From contig NVXK01000003.1 in NCBI GenBank assembly GCA_002733905.1, positions 64,502 through 128,501 of the forward strand: a DNA stretch of 64,000 nt. Reading direction: 5' to 3'. Shown here in pieces: positions 18,643-28,588 of the stretch (position 1 is its first letter; every line of letters begins with the position of its first letter). The stretch is from Robiginitomaculum sp. (GTDB lineage: Bacteria; Pseudomonadota; Alphaproteobacteria; Caulobacterales; Maricaulaceae). The notes beneath the pieces are model-generated. The model worked only from the letters and a program-made list of their open reading frames with translations, had not been told where the DNA came from and did no database searches. The position numbers and the translations under genes were made by a program.

Positions 18643-19080
18643 TTAGTTGAACGCATCCAAATTGTTATTGTGGTGTGTTTTATAGTATCTAGCCCCAATC
18701 AAACCTCGGCAAGCTAGCCATAACGTGAGTGTGATGATGAGGTTGGCACGGAAATTTACTAGCAGAACTGCAATTGATATTCCGACAAGGATAACCACGT
18801 TTATGAGCACGCTTTTCCAGCAATGATATTTGAGAACTTGCCAACTAAAATAGATAAGCGCGATAGACAGGCCTAATGTTATAATGCCTAGAAAAATTAA
18901 GCTCATCGTAGATATTTGAAACTCAATTGGCAGGGTATGATCAGCTATTAGGTGCATGCCCCAAAGCGTATATAACATAGTAATCGAACAATAAAATGCC
19001 GCGAAAAAGCCTGCATAAGCTCCATATTTTGTTCTACGAATAGCACGATCTATCTTCGAGCGCGTAGGTATTATATCCAC
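18643..19080 (-). CDS. Small integral membrane protein of unknown function
   Basis: A 145-residue protein with four predicted membrane helices (around YAGFFAAFYCSITMLYTLW, STMSLIFLGIITLGLSIALI, SVLINVVILVGISIAVLLVN and LIITLTLWLACRGLIGARYY). The N-terminus is basic. It starts with GTG three bases after the stop of the phosphohexomutase gene and is therefore probably its operon partner. I do not recognise the family. The 115 bases downstream, up to the end of glmM, hold no evident gene. Confidence 0.6.
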   Translation of the reverse strand: MDIIPTRSKIDRAIRRTKYGAYAGFFAAFYCSITMLYTLWGMHLIADHTLPIEFQISTMSLIFLGIITLGLSIALIYFSWQVLKYHCWKSVLINVVILVGISIAVLLVNFRANLIITLTLWLACRGLIGARYYKTHHNNNLDAFN

Positions 19081-19083
19081 CTC

Positions 19084-20616
19084 TTAAATCTTCTGGTCGT
19101 ATTCTCCGATTTCTGAGTATTTGGCGAGGCGTGCTTCTATTTCGCGAAACATTGCAATTTTATTTTCCTCAGATGTTGGGCTTTCGACAACGACGACGAG
19201 GTTGGGGGTGTTTGAACTTGCGCGTACAAGACCCCACGTTCCGTCTTCGAGAACAATGCGGACACCGTTGACCGTGATAAGCTCGCGAATGCTTTGTCCA
19301 AGCAGTTTTTCGCCATTGGCAAAGGCCGTTTTGTATTCTGTGATCACACGGTCGACAACACCGTATTTTTCTTCATCGGCACAGAAAGGCGACATGGTGG
19401 GACTGCCCCATGTTTTAGGAAGGTCGCGGCGTAAATCTGCCATTGATTTCTCAGGGCATCTGTCGAGCATTTGTAAAATGGCAATCGCAGAGAGAATGCC
19501 GTCATCATAGCCACGACCAATCGGCGCGTTAAAGAAATAATGCCCCGATTTTTCAAATCCAACGAGTGCGCCGATCTCTTTGGAGCGGCGTTTGATATAG
19601 GAATGCCCCGTTTTCCAATAATCAGTTTTTGCACCGTTTTTAATGAGAACAGGATCTGTCAGGTAAAGTCCCGTTGATTTTACGTCGGCAACAAATTGGG
19701 CATTTTTGAACTTGGCAGAAAGGTCACGCGCCAGCATAACGCCGACTTTGTCAGCAAAAATTTCTTCGCCGTCATTATCAACAACACCGCAACGGTCCCC
19801 GTCTCCGTCAAAACCAACTGCAAGATCAGCCTTGTGTTCAAGCACGGCGTCACGCATGGCGTGCAACATTTTCATGTCTTCAGGGTTGGGGTTATAGTTA
19901 GGAAAATTATGGTCCAGATTACACTGGACGGGAATAACCTCCACGCCGATTTTATCGAGGACGTGCGCGGCAAATGCACCCGCAGTACCATTACCACACG
20001 CGGCAACAACGCGTAGCTTGCGTTTGATTTTAATGCCTTTGGCAAGGTCACGCATATATAGCTCTGCCATATCTTCAATTTTTTGATAGCCACCACCACC
20101 ACGGTTAATCGCGCCACCGCCAAGTGCGATTTCTTTGAGACGGCTCATTTCGTCGGGGCCAAAAGTAAGTGGACGTTCCACGCCCATTTTCACGCCTGTC
20201 CACCCATTTACATTATGGCTAGCCGTGACCATGGCAACACAGGGGACATCAAGAGCAAATTGCGCGAAATACGCAGTTGGAGAAAGGGCGAGACCAATAT
20301 CCAAAACCTCGACACCCGCACTCATAAGACCGACGATAAGTGCCTGTTTGATAGATAAAGAATACGAACGGTAATCATGACCAACAACGATTTGTGGTTT
20401 GACGCCAAGTTCGTGTATGAGCGTGCCAAGGCTGGCCCCAAGAAGTTGAATGCCGTAAAGGTTTATTTCGGGAGACTTGCCACTACCGGACATGCTTTCA
20501 TGATTGCCAAACCACCAACGCGCGTCATATTCACGAAAGCCAGTGGGCTTAATCAGGGCTTGGTTTTCAAATTCTATCGTATTGGCTGGTATTGCGCTCT
20601 TTGGCTTCACTGTCAT
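19084..20616 (-). CDS. Phosphomannomutase/phosphoglucomutase (AlgC/ManB-like)
   Basis: A 510-residue alpha-D-phosphohexomutase. Motifs in order: FREYDARWWF near the N-terminus, the phosphoserine loop MVTASHNVNGWTGVKMG, the metal loop VGFDGDGDRCGVVD, the sugar loop GFEKSGHYFF and the phosphate-binding RASSNTPNLVVVVE. The last differs slightly from the usual RxSNTxP spacing but keeps its key residues. The ATG at 20616 is preceded by AAGGATAG at good spacing; a GTG at 20637 is possible. It supplies mannose-1-P or glucose-1-P to the nearby glycosylation genes. Exact substrate preference cannot be read from sequence. Confidence 0.9.
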   Translation of the reverse strand: MTVKPKSAIPANTIEFENQALIKPTGFREYDARWWFGNHESMSGSGKSPEINLYGIQLLGASLGTLIHELGVKPQIVVGHDYRSYSLSIKQALIVGLMSAGVEVLDIGLALSPTAYFAQFALDVPCVAMVTASHNVNGWTGVKMGVERPLTFGPDEMSRLKEIALGGGAINRGGGGYQKIEDMAELYMRDLAKGIKIKRKLRVVAACGNGTAGAFAAHVLDKIGVEVIPVQCNLDHNFPNYNPNPEDMKMLHAMRDAVLEHKADLAVGFDGDGDRCGVVDNDGEEIFADKVGVMLARDLSAKFKNAQFVADVKSTGLYLTDPVLIKNGAKTDYWKTGHSYIKRRSKEIGALVGFEKSGHYFFNAPIGRGYDDGILSAIAILQMLDRCPEKSMADLRRDLPKTWGSPTMSPFCADEEKYGVVDRVITEYKTAFANGEKLLGQSIRELITVNGVRIVLEDGTWGLVRASSNTPNLVVVVESPTSEENKIAMFREIEARLAKYSEIGEYDQKI

Positions 20617-20723
20617 TTTGCTATCCTTTGTTCCCACACTTGCCCTAAAATTGCGATTAAAATACGAAATTGAGTGTTAAGTCTTCGTGTCTTTTTTGCG
20701 AATAATACTGTTTTGGAGTATAT

Positions 20724-21689
20724 TTATGCAATCCCTGCCCGTAGTAAATCATGCATGTGTAAAATGCCAACGGGTTTGTTGTTTTCGACAACGAAAATTT
20801 GCATCACTTTTGGCGCTTGGGCCGTCATGAGATGTAGGGCTTGGGCGGCTAACGCGTCTGGGGTAATCGTTTTGGATTGGGGCGTCATAATAGTTTTGAC
20901 ATTTGTGTGGATCAGGTCTTTGTCAAGGTTTCTACGAATGTCACCGTCCGTAATAATGCCAATGAATTGTCCGTGTGAGTCGACAATGCCAACACAGCCA
21001 AACCCTTTTTCACTCATGACTTCGAGGGCAATGTCCATACGTGTGTCAATGTTGATCAACGGCATGTGCGCGCCAGTATGCATAAGGTCAGATACGCAAG
21101 AAAGTTGAGCGCCGAGTGCACCGCCGGGATGGAATGTTTTGAAATCCTTCGATGTAAACCCACGCGCCTCCAGAAGGGCAACCGCAAGGGCGTCACCCAA
21201 GGCGATTTGCAAAGTGGTTGATGTGGTTGGCGCGCCCGTTATGGAACAGGCCTCGGGCATGTCAGGAAGGAGCAGCACATGATCAGCGGAACGCCCAAGT
21301 GTGCTATTGGGTTTGCAAGTCATTGCAATCAAGGGCACGCCGAAGCGTTTGCAATAGCCAATCATATCCGCCAATTCTTTGGTCTCGCCAGAGCGTGAAA
21401 GTGCGATAACCGCATCTTCAGCATGTATCATGCCCATGTCGCCGTGACTGGCTTCGGTTGGGTGAACAAAAAGAGACGTCGTGCCCGTAGAGGCGAGCGT
21501 TGCAGCGATTTTACGTGCCACATGTCCACTTTTCCCTACCCCTGCGAGGATAGTGCGGCCTTTTAAGGCGTGAAGCAAAGTGACAATATTGGTGAATTCC
21601 TCACCTAAATTATCGGAAAGTGTCATCAGTGCGTCTGTTTCAATTTTCAAAACGCGCTGGGCAACAGCAATAGCATTAAATTTTGTCAT
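20724..21689 (-). CDS. kpsF: Arabinose-5-phosphate isomerase, KpsF/GutQ family
   Basis: The enzyme converts ribulose-5-P to arabinose-5-P, the first step of Kdo synthesis. The protein is 321 residues. The SIS domain carries GVGKSGHVARKIAATLASTG and SRSGETKEL, and two CBS domains follow (DLMHTGAHMPLI and VKTIMTPQSKTITPDA). The ATG at 21689 fits the family N-terminus; codons further upstream overlap the preceding glycosyltransferase gene. It is 11 bases behind that gene, in the same operon. Confidence 0.94.
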   Translation of the reverse strand: MTKFNAIAVAQRVLKIETDALMTLSDNLGEEFTNIVTLLHALKGRTILAGVGKSGHVARKIAATLASTGTTSLFVHPTEASHGDMGMIHAEDAVIALSRSGETKELADMIGYCKRFGVPLIAMTCKPNSTLGRSADHVLLLPDMPEACSITGAPTTSTTLQIALGDALAVALLEARGFTSKDFKTFHPGGALGAQLSCVSDLMHTGAHMPLINIDTRMDIALEVMSEKGFGCVGIVDSHGQFIGIITDGDIRRNLDKDLIHTNVKTIMTPQSKTITPDALAAQALHLMTAQAPKVMQIFVVENNKPVGILHMHDLLRAGIA

Positions 21690-21700
21690 AGGGGTTTGTA

Positions 21701-22696
21701 TCAGGGAAGTTTGCGAATGTGAACACCGCGTCTTAGAACTTTTAGTGGAGACCATGTGAGCCTCCGCAGTAATCTGAAACTGCTGAGTTTCCGATGTGCA
21801 TTAACAGATTTTCTGGCAGCAAAAATACGGGGTAGCCCTTTAATGCCGTCCCATGTCCCTCTCCATGTGGTTTTGAACCGCCTACGGACGATTGACCATG
21901 CTAAATAGGCAATGTTTGCGAAAATATGCGCTGGCGTGAGAAGAATAAGCAGAGGGAGAGGCATGTTTTTAAAGAATGTCCAAATACGATTTCGCGTACC
22001 GTGATAAATCGCAAAATTTGGAATAGTGTTTGAAACAGCAGAGCTAACATGGTCAATAATTGCAGTCGCGCTTTGTACACAGTCTTTTCCCATTAATTGC
22101 ATGCGAAAGGCTAGGTCTACATCTTCATGATAGCAAAAAAAGCTCTCATCAAATCCCCCTAATGTCAAATAATCGTCGCGGTTATACATCGCGCCTGCAC
22201 CACAGGGGCCGAAAACAAACCCTGTGTCAGGGACGGGCATTTGCTTTTTATATCCTGCGCGGTAGGCAATGCCGCTCGCATGAAAACAATCACCAACACC
22301 GTCAAGCGTGGGGGTGTCTTCCAGCGCAAGGAATTGGGTCGATCCAACCATTGATATATTCGGGGCGAGATCTTTTGCTTTTAGCAATTCTTCAAGCCAG
22401 TTTTCACGCGCAAAAGCATCTGGGTTTAACAAAGCGATCCAGGGGGATGTCGCGAGATTGGCCGCAAAATTATTGGCACTGGCAAAGCCAGAATTATATC
22501 CACGCTCAATCACTGTAAAGCGGTCGTCGAGTTTTGGTAATGTCGCTAATGAATTATCTTTCGAGCCATTATCTATGATGAAACATTCAAAATCGGCTTC
22601 GGTTTGCACGAGAAGGGAGCGCACACTACGTTCCAGCCACTGACCTGCATTATAGTTTACAATGATAACAGAGATTTTAGAAATTTTAGGCTCCAC
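21701..22696 (-). CDS. Family 2 glycosyltransferase
   Basis: A rhamnosyltransferase-type GT2 of about 331 residues. The N-terminus reads ISVIIVNYNAGQWLERSV, then FIIDNGSKDNS and a DxD-like LNPDAFARENWLEEL; VLGGF is replaced by LGGFDESFFCYHEDVDLAFR, the conserved acceptor/ED motif. The C-terminal ~80 residues are basic and hydrophobic (IWTFFKNMPLPLLILL), suggesting membrane association. No in-frame ATG exists near the N-terminus. I give the GTG at 22696; a TTG at 22747 with AAGG five bases upstream is an equal candidate and adds 17 residues. Confidence 0.82.
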   Translation of the reverse strand: MEPKISKISVIIVNYNAGQWLERSVRSLLVQTEADFECFIIDNGSKDNSLATLPKLDDRFTVIERGYNSGFASANNFAANLATSPWIALLNPDAFARENWLEELLKAKDLAPNISMVGSTQFLALEDTPTLDGVGDCFHASGIAYRAGYKKQMPVPDTGFVFGPCGAGAMYNRDDYLTLGGFDESFFCYHEDVDLAFRMQLMGKDCVQSATAIIDHVSSAVSNTIPNFAIYHGTRNRIWTFFKNMPLPLLILLTPAHIFANIAYLAWSIVRRRFKTTWRGTWDGIKGLPRIFAARKSVNAHRKLSSFRLLRRLTWSPLKVLRRGVHIRKLP

Positions 22697-22859
22697 TATG
22701 AAATAGTTGTAATGTCTTGGTCTAAAACCCCATGGAGTGCAACCCAATAAAACCTTAAATTCTTGCCATATATGAGAAAAATTCTGTACGAATATATAAA
22801 ATACTGATGAAAGGCAGGTGAAAAACGGGTATAAATAAGGTGAGTCAAGGAATGGGAAT

Positions 22860-23462
22860 ATGATGAAACTTTACGATTATTGTGCATCTGGCAACGGTTA
22901 TAAAGCACGTTTGCTGTTGTCATGGCTGGGCGAGGCACATGAATATATTGAAATCAATATTCATGAAGGGGAAACCCATACCCCTGAATTTTTGGCGATG
23001 AATCCCGCAGGCCAAATTCCTGTGCTTATCTTGGAGGATGGTCGTTGCCTTGCCGAATCGAACGCAATCTTGTTTTATTTGGGGCTTGGAAGTTCATATT
23101 TACCGCCAGATGCTTTTACACAAGCAGAAATTTTGCGGTGGATGTTCTTTGAACAATATAAACATGAGCCTGCAATCGCAGTTGCGCGGTTTATTACAGT
23201 GTACGCGCCAAAGCGCAAAAAAGAACTGCCTGCCTTAATCAAGCGAGGCTATGCCGCGCTTGATATTATGGAAACACATCTCAGCACCCGTGATTATTTT
23301 GTGGGCGATGGCCTGACCATTGCGGATATCTCCTTGTATGGCTATACCCATGTGGCGACTGAGGGCGGCTTTGATATGAAACCGTATAAATTCATCAAAA
23401 AATGGCTAAAACGCGTAAAAGATCACCCCGATTATGTCAGCATTAAAAAACCACCGAAATAA
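22860..23462 (+). CDS. Glutathione S-transferase family protein
   Basis: A 200-residue GST. The thioredoxin-like N-domain has MMKLYDYCASGNGYKARLLL and the cis-proline motif GQIPVLILEDG followed by LAESNAIL (glutathione gamma-Glu contact). The helical C-domain includes YFVGDGLTIADISLYGY, the N-capping motif of GSTs. Its substrate is unknown. It is divergent from the glycosyltransferase and followed by the NifU-like gene. Confidence 0.9.
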   Translation: MMKLYDYCASGNGYKARLLLSWLGEAHEYIEINIHEGETHTPEFLAMNPAGQIPVLILEDGRCLAESNAILFYLGLGSSYLPPDAFTQAEILRWMFFEQYKHEPAIAVARFITVYAPKRKKELPALIKRGYAALDIMETHLSTRDYFVGDGLTIADISLYGYTHVATEGGFDMKPYKFIKKWLKRVKDHPDYVSIKKPPK

Positions 23463-23519
23463 CGATGTGAAGTGCGTTTTTTGAGTGCAATGACCCGACA
23501 GCTAGCGTAGATTACGGCG

Positions 23520-24008
23520 ATGTTAGCTGATTTATACACGACCGATATAATGAGCCTTGCCGCCAATATTAAACATGTTGGACGGCTAGAGGTGGCGCAG
23601 TCGCGTGCGCGCAAAGTTTCCAAACTCTGTGGCTCATGGGTAGAGGTCGATATCAATATGCAAGACGGCACGGTGACCGAATTTGCCATACGTTTGCAGG
23701 CTTGCGCGCTTGGTCAGGCCAGTGCAGCTATTCTCGCCGAATATATCATGGACGCAACATACGAAGATGTCGCCACTGCACGCGATAATTTACACGCTAT
23801 GTTGAAAGACAAAACGGCATTTCCAAATACAGGGCGTTTTGCTCATCTCGGCGTATTGTCCGATATTGCCAATTACCCTGCGCGCCATGCCTCCACTATG
23901 CTTGCATTTGAAGCGGCGCTAGACGCCATGAAAACTTTGGCCATGAAAACTTTGGCCATGAAAACTTTGGCCATGAAAACTTTGCCCACGAAAAATCTGC
24001 AAGAATGA
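23520..24008 (+). CDS. NifU-like iron-sulfur scaffold protein with altered ligands and a repeat tail
   Basis: A 162-residue member of the NifU N-terminal/IscU fold. SKLCGSWVEVDINM holds the first conserved cysteine and LQACALGQASAA the second. Where scaffold proteins have the third cysteine, this one reads PARHASTMLAFEAAL, so the Cys appears replaced by Ala/Ser. The alphaproteobacterial homologues often sit, as here, directly before yidD. The last ~24 residues are four copies of AMKTL plus a degenerate fifth and do not belong to the fold. The missing ligand makes a regulatory or vestigial role possible. Confidence 0.75.
   Translation: MLADLYTTDIMSLAANIKHVGRLEVAQSRARKVSKLCGSWVEVDINMQDGTVTEFAIRLQACALGQASAAILAEYIMDATYEDVATARDNLHAMLKDKTAFPNTGRFAHLGVLSDIANYPARHASTMLAFEAALDAMKTLAMKTLAMKTLAMKTLPTKNLQE
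23925..23999. repeat. 15-bp tandem repeat, four perfect and one degenerate copy
   Basis: The unit gccatgaaaactttg lies at 23925-23939, 23940-23954, 23955-23969 and 23970-23984, followed by a diverged copy at 23985-23999. It is in frame with the NifU-like gene and ends just before the yidD start. Confidence 0.95.
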
Positions 24009-24352
24009 AAAATCCGTTCATACATCTTGCTGTAGGTTTGTTACGACTTTACAAATTGACATTATCTCCTGCCTTCTCTGCGCTCGGGATAAAATGTCGG
24101 TATGAGCCGAGCTGTTCTAGCTATTCTATTGATGCCTTTCAGCGCCACGGTGTGTGGCGCGGTTTTTGGATCACATTGGCGCGGCTTTTGCGGTGTCATC
24201 CTTGGGGCTCATCTGGCCTTGATCCCGTACCCGAATGCGCCCATAAGCATCCGTTCTGGACGCCGTGGCGATATGGTGACTGGAGCTGGCGTAAAAATAG
24301 GGATGTATCGCACGATATATCCTGTGAGAACAAATCTGCCCATAAGGGGTAG
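24005..24352 (+). CDS. yidD: Membrane protein insertion efficiency factor YidD
   Basis: A 115-residue protein with the YidD signature LLRLYKLTLSPAFSALGIKC, then YEPSCSSYSIDAFQRHG, then LLRCHPWGSSGLDPVPE. YidD aids Sec/YidC-dependent membrane protein insertion. The normal core is about 70-85 residues; here a short charged C-terminal extension follows. The ATG overlaps the NifU-like stop as ATGA, so the two are coupled. Confidence 0.95.
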   Translation: MKNPFIHLAVGLLRLYKLTLSPAFSALGIKCRYEPSCSSYSIDAFQRHGVWRGFWITLARLLRCHPWGSSGLDPVPECAHKHPFWTPWRYGDWSWRKNRDVSHDISCENKSAHKG

Positions 24353-24377
24353 ATGAAAAACGAAGTAAAGTAATATA

Positions 24378-26318
24378 ATGACCAACATGTTGACAATTAC
24401 ATTTCCAGATGGCGCCACTCGTGAATACGAGGCCGGCACCTCGCCTATGGACGTGGCCAAATCCCTTTCCAAAAGTCTTGCGAAAAAAGTGTTGGCAGGC
24501 AAAGTAAATGGTGAAGTTTGGGATGCAACACGCGCGATTGAAGGGGATTGCACATTAGAGCTTTTAACCGCCAAAGACCCTGAAGGCCTTGAACTGATCC
24601 GCCATGATGCTGCCCATGTGTTGGCCGAGGCTGTGCAAGCATTATTCCCTGATACGCAAGTAACGATTGGCCCTGTTATTGAAAACGGGTTCTTTTACGA
24701 TTTTGCGCGCGACGAACCGTTTTCGGTCGATGATTTCGCGGCTATTGAAAAGAAAATGAATTTCATCATTCAACAAAACAAGCCCTTCACACGTGAAGTG
24801 TGGAAGCGCGGCGAAGCCATTAAACATTTCACAGACAAAGGCGAGTTGTATAAAGCTGAACTGATTTCTGATTTACCCGAAGATGAAACCATCACAATCT
24901 ACAAACAGGGTGAATGGTATGATCTCTGTCGTGGCCCGCATTTGCCAAGCACAGGCAAGGTCGGCAAAGCGTTCAAATTGATGAAAGTCGCGGGTGCCTA
25001 TTGGCGCGGCGACAGCAATAATGCCCAACTGCAACGTATTTACGGCACCGCGTGGGCGAACCAAGAAGATTTGGAGGCGCATTTACACCGCCTTGAAGAG
25101 GCCGAGCGTCGTGACCACCGTAAACTTGGGCGTGAAATGGATCTTTTCCATCTGCAACCCGAAGCACAAGGCATGGTGTTCTGGCACGATAAAGGCACAG
25201 TATTATGGCGCGAAGTTGAAAACTATATCCGCCGCAAATTGCAAAAGGCAGACTATTCAGAAGTCAAAACGCCAATGCTTATCGATCACAAGCTCTGGGT
25301 GGCCTCTGGGCATTGGGAAAAATTCCGCGAAAATATGTTCGTATCCGAAGTCACTCACGGCAGTCATTCAGAAATTCACGCGCTTAAGCCAATGAATTGC
25401 CCTGCACATGTGCAAATTTTCAATCAGGGCCAAAAATCATATCGGGATTTACCTTTACGCATGGCAGAATTTGGCTGTTGTCATCGTAATGAACCATCGG
25501 GTGCCTTGCACGGTATTATGCGCGTACGTAGTTTTACCCAAGATGACGCGCATATTTTCTGTACCGAAGAACAAATCACCGCAGAGACAAAAATCTTTAT
25601 TGATCTCCTCAAGGGTGTCTATAAGGATTTTGGTTTCACGGATGTCTTGGTGAAATTTTCAGACCGCCCTGAAGTCCGCTCAGGCTCTGACGAGACGTGG
25701 GACAAATCAGAAGGCGCGTTAATGGACGCCGTAAACGCCGCAGGTCTTGAAGTTATTATGAACCCGGGCGAAGGGGCTTTCTATGGCCCTAAACTTGAAT
25801 TCGTATTGCGTGACGCGATTGGTCGGGATTGGCAGTGTGGTACGCTTCAAGTCGATTTTGTACTGCCTGAACGCTTGGACGCGTCCTATATCGCCGAAGA
25901 CGATACGAAAAAACATCCAGTTATGTTGCACAGAGCTATCCTTGGTTCATTAGAGCGCTTTATCGGCATTTTGATTGAAGAACACGCAGGTCGCTTTCCG
26001 CTTTGGCTCGCTCCTGTGCAAGTCGTCATAGCAACAATTACATCAGACGCAGACGCATATGCACAACAAGCGGCTGATCAATTACGTGCCGCAGGCTTGC
26101 GTGTGGAAACTGATTTTAGGAATGAAAAAATCAATTATAAAATCCGCGAACATTCCGTCGGTAAAGTGCCGATTATTGCTGTCGTTGGCCGTAAAGAAGC
26201 CGAAGAAGGCAAGCTTGCTCTACGTTTCTTGGGCGAACGTGGCCAAGAGATTATGACGCTTGATGATGCAGTAACACAATTATCAAAAGAAGCGCTTGCC
26301 CCTGATTTAAGAGGATAA
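24378..26318 (+). CDS. thrS: Threonyl-tRNA synthetase
   Basis: A 646-residue class II synthetase. The TGS domain is at the N-terminus ([16 protein letters not shown]), followed by the editing domain with [15 protein letters not shown] and [13 protein letters not shown]. The catalytic core has [30 protein letters not shown] and the adenylate-binding [15 protein letters not shown]. The C-terminal anticodon domain includes [21 protein letters not shown] at 24378. No T-box leader was seen, as expected in proteobacteria. Confidence 0.98.
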   Translation: MTNMLTITFPDGATREYEAGTSPMDVAKSLSKSLAKKVLAGKVNGEVWDATRAIEGDCTLELLTAKDPEGLELIRHDAAHVLAEAVQALFPDTQVTIGPVIENGFFYDFARDEPFSVDDFAAIEKKMNFIIQQNKPFTREVWKRGEAIKHFTDKGELYKAELISDLPEDETITIYKQGEWYDLCRGPHLPSTGKVGKAFKLMKVAGAYWRGDSNNAQLQRIYGTAWANQEDLEAHLHRLEEAERRDHRKLGREMDLFHLQPEAQGMVFWHDKGTVLWREVENYIRRKLQKADYSEVKTPMLIDHKLWVASGHWEKFRENMFVSEVTHGSHSEIHALKPMNCPAHVQIFNQGQKSYRDLPLRMAEFGCCHRNEPSGALHGIMRVRSFTQDDAHIFCTEEQITAETKIFIDLLKGVYKDFGFTDVLVKFSDRPEVRSGSDETWDKSEGALMDAVNAAGLEVIMNPGEGAFYGPKLEFVLRDAIGRDWQCGTLQVDFVLPERLDASYIAEDDTKKHPVMLHRAILGSLERFIGILIEEHAGRFPLWLAPVQVVIATITSDADAYAQQAADQLRAAGLRVETDFRNEKINYKIREHSVGKVPIIAVVGRKEAEEGKLALRFLGERGQEIMTLDDAVTQLSKEALAPDLRG

Positions 26319-26320
26319 TT

Positions 26321-27568
26321 ATGACGGGGGCAAAAACATGGGTGGACAAGAAAGATTTTGGCTTGCTCATACTGGTTTTTGCGTCTCTGCCATTCCTCTC
26401 TCATGCTGGCGGACTGGGGATCGCAGCCACTGTCGGTGTGTGCGGCATTGCGGCATTGGTCGGACGCAAACCACCTGCTTTTAACAAAATCCTGCAGGCG
26501 ATACCGCTTCCAATGTGTATGTTAGGCATATTCTTATTATGGGCATTTGTTTCTAGTTTCTGGTCGCCCTATAGTTCTGGTCATACGCTCTCTAACGCAA
26601 CAAAAATTTTACTAGGTGTGCCCGCTTATTTAATGTGTGCATTTCTTGTAAAAAAACATGCACAACAACAATGTGAACGCAATATACTGGTACGCATATT
26701 ATTAATCGGCATGTTTGCCTCTAGCGTTCTGATTTTGTGCGATAGCGTGTCAAATTACGCAGTTACGCTTACCTTCGATCCGATTAAAGACGGACAGAGC
26801 TTGCATGCAAAATATGGAGATATGGTGCAAAATCTTGGCCACGGGACCTCCGTATTGTCGTTAATGTTGGCGCCTGTCAGTATCTTGTTTTGGCTACAGG
26901 GTGGGCGTGGGAAAATCATAGCCATTGCCTATGTCATTTTTGTGATTGCATGTTGTGTTGCTACGAATCAAAGCGCGAGTTTGATAGGTACGGTATGTGC
27001 ATTGGTGTTTATGCTCCTTGCCAATTGGAAACCAAAATTCATGGTGTCTAGTGCATTCATAGTGGCAATGTGTAGTGTGTTGTTTGCGCCTCTGCTTGCA
27101 TTCTTTGCGTCACGACTGAGTATTGACGCGAAAAATTCACTTCCCTTTTCATGGGAAGAACGGGTGGAAAACTGGGGGTATTTATTTGAAAAAATAAGAG
27201 AACACCCGATATTAGGACATGGGTTTGACGCAGTGCGTACGTTTAACGATACGCATACGATTCGCGGTTTTGAAGGTAGAGCCCTTGTTTCGCTCCACCC
27301 TCATAATGCAGGATTGCATATATGGGTGGAACTTGGGGGCGTTGGCGCATGCCTTGCCTGCATTGCGCTGGTGTTCGCTATGAAATTTCTTATTCATCCA
27401 GGCCGTCTTTCTAAAATTCAACTCGTTGCAGTCAGCGGCATTACGGTCGCTGTTAGCATGATGGCAAGTTTATCATATGGAGTTTGGCAAGACTGGTGGT
27501 GGGCCATTATTATATTCTCCAGTGCACAAATATTTTTTATGCAATCGCGAAATCGAGATGCAATTTAA
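26321..27568 (+). CDS. O-antigen ligase-like polytopic membrane protein (WaaL/Wzy family)
   Basis: A 415-residue protein with roughly ten hydrophobic segments and one large loop before the last group of helices (about residues 260-330). That loop contains GHGFDAVRTFNDTHT and LHPHNAGLHIWVELGGVGA; the H-x-H-N pattern is the conserved loop motif of O-antigen ligase/polymerase families. It is two bases after thrS and may be read through from it. It would attach or polymerise surface glycan made by the surrounding glycosyltransferases. Ligase versus polymerase cannot be decided here. Confidence 0.8.
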   Translation: MTGAKTWVDKKDFGLLILVFASLPFLSHAGGLGIAATVGVCGIAALVGRKPPAFNKILQAIPLPMCMLGIFLLWAFVSSFWSPYSSGHTLSNATKILLGVPAYLMCAFLVKKHAQQQCERNILVRILLIGMFASSVLILCDSVSNYAVTLTFDPIKDGQSLHAKYGDMVQNLGHGTSVLSLMLAPVSILFWLQGGRGKIIAIAYVIFVIACCVATNQSASLIGTVCALVFMLLANWKPKFMVSSAFIVAMCSVLFAPLLAFFASRLSIDAKNSLPFSWEERVENWGYLFEKIREHPILGHGFDAVRTFNDTHTIRGFEGRALVSLHPHNAGLHIWVELGGVGACLACIALVFAMKFLIHPGRLSKIQLVAVSGITVAVSMMASLSYGVWQDWWWAIIIFSSAQIFFMQSRNRDAI

Positions 27569-27594
27569 AATTTTTCTTTACTTATGATTAACGA

Positions 27595-27629
27595 TGAGCT
27601 TTAAAGACGCACTGAGTTTAAAGGCGCAC
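27595..27629. repeat. 17-18 bp imperfect tandem duplication before a glycosyltransferase
   Basis: tgagctttaaagacgcac (27595-27612) is followed by tgagtttaaaggcgcac (27613-27629), one base shorter, in the 83-base gap before the GT2 start at 27652. Confidence 0.6.
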
Positions 27630-27651
27630 CGGGGGAGAGAGAGGCAATAAC

Positions 27652-28575
27652 ATGTTTGCAAACGTGTATCCACTTCCTGTTCGTTATCTCGATAAACGTA
27701 TCAGCATTGTGATGGTGACTTATCACACGGGGCCTTCTTTATTAGAATCTCTTCGCGCAGTATTATCTGACCCTGATATCTATGAAATTATCCTTGTGGA
27801 TAATGGCAATTCTGCTGCGGCTAGACAGCGGATGTGGGCTTTGGCGGGCAAGCACCAGCATTTACGTATCATACAAGGTCAGGGGAATATTGGCTTTGGC
27901 CGTGCCTGTAATTATGGCGCACTAATGGCAAGGGGCGATTACATTCTTTTCTTAAATCCAGATGCGGTCATTACAAAAGGTGCCGCTATGAAAATGGCGG
28001 AATGTGGACAAAAATTACAAGCGCCGTGGATTACGGGGGGGTTATTGGAAACCCAAACGGGTGTTGAACAACGGGGCGCGCGTAGAAAAGAATTAACCCC
28101 GATAAGTGCGGTGATAACATTTACAGGCTTGTACAAATTTCCAGGTGTTCAATCTATACATTTAGAGAAAACACCACGGCCAGATAAACCTATTCATATG
28201 CCTGTCGTGAGTGGCGCGTGTATGATGATGGATCGTGTGAGTTTCGATATTTTGGGTGGATTTGACGAACGTTATTTCTTGCATGTGGAAGATATTGATA
28301 TTTGCCGTCGTGCAAGACTTGCCGGCGGTGAAGTGTTTTTTGTACCCTCTGCAAAAGTTATGCATTATGGTTCGAGTTCAATGGTGCGTATTCAAAAAGT
28401 GGAGTATGAAAAGTTCAAAGGTTTCGTACGTTATTTTTGGAATTATTCTTCGCGGTTTTTTGCTAAAGTTTTATTAGTGTTTGCAGTCCCATGCATGTTT
28501 TTTGCGATAATGGGGCGTGCATGGTGGCTAGCATTACGGGCTACGTGGCGAGATGAGCCGCGTGAAGAAGAGTAA
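27652..28575 (+). CDS. Family 2 glycosyltransferase, rhamnosyltransferase-like
   Basis: A 307-residue GT2 enzyme. The start KRISIVMVTYHTGPSLLES is the first nucleotide-binding strand, then EIILVDNGNS, GNIGFGRACNYGA and the DxD-equivalent LFLNPDAVITKGAA. The conserved acceptor motif is FDILGGFDERYFLHVEDID. A hydrophobic C-terminal helix (VLLVFAVPCMFFAIMGRAW) may anchor it. The ATG at 27652 has GAGAGAGG seven bases upstream. It resembles the GT2 at 21.7 kb in architecture but is not a close copy. Confidence 0.87.
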   Translation: MFANVYPLPVRYLDKRISIVMVTYHTGPSLLESLRAVLSDPDIYEIILVDNGNSAAARQRMWALAGKHQHLRIIQGQGNIGFGRACNYGALMARGDYILFLNPDAVITKGAAMKMAECGQKLQAPWITGGLLETQTGVEQRGARRKELTPISAVITFTGLYKFPGVQSIHLEKTPRPDKPIHMPVVSGACMMMDRVSFDILGGFDERYFLHVEDIDICRRARLAGGEVFFVPSAKVMHYGSSSMVRIQKVEYEKFKGFVRYFWNYSSRFFAKVLLVFAVPCMFFAIMGRAWWLALRATWRDEPREEE

Positions 28576-28588
28576 ATCTACGGGGTGT

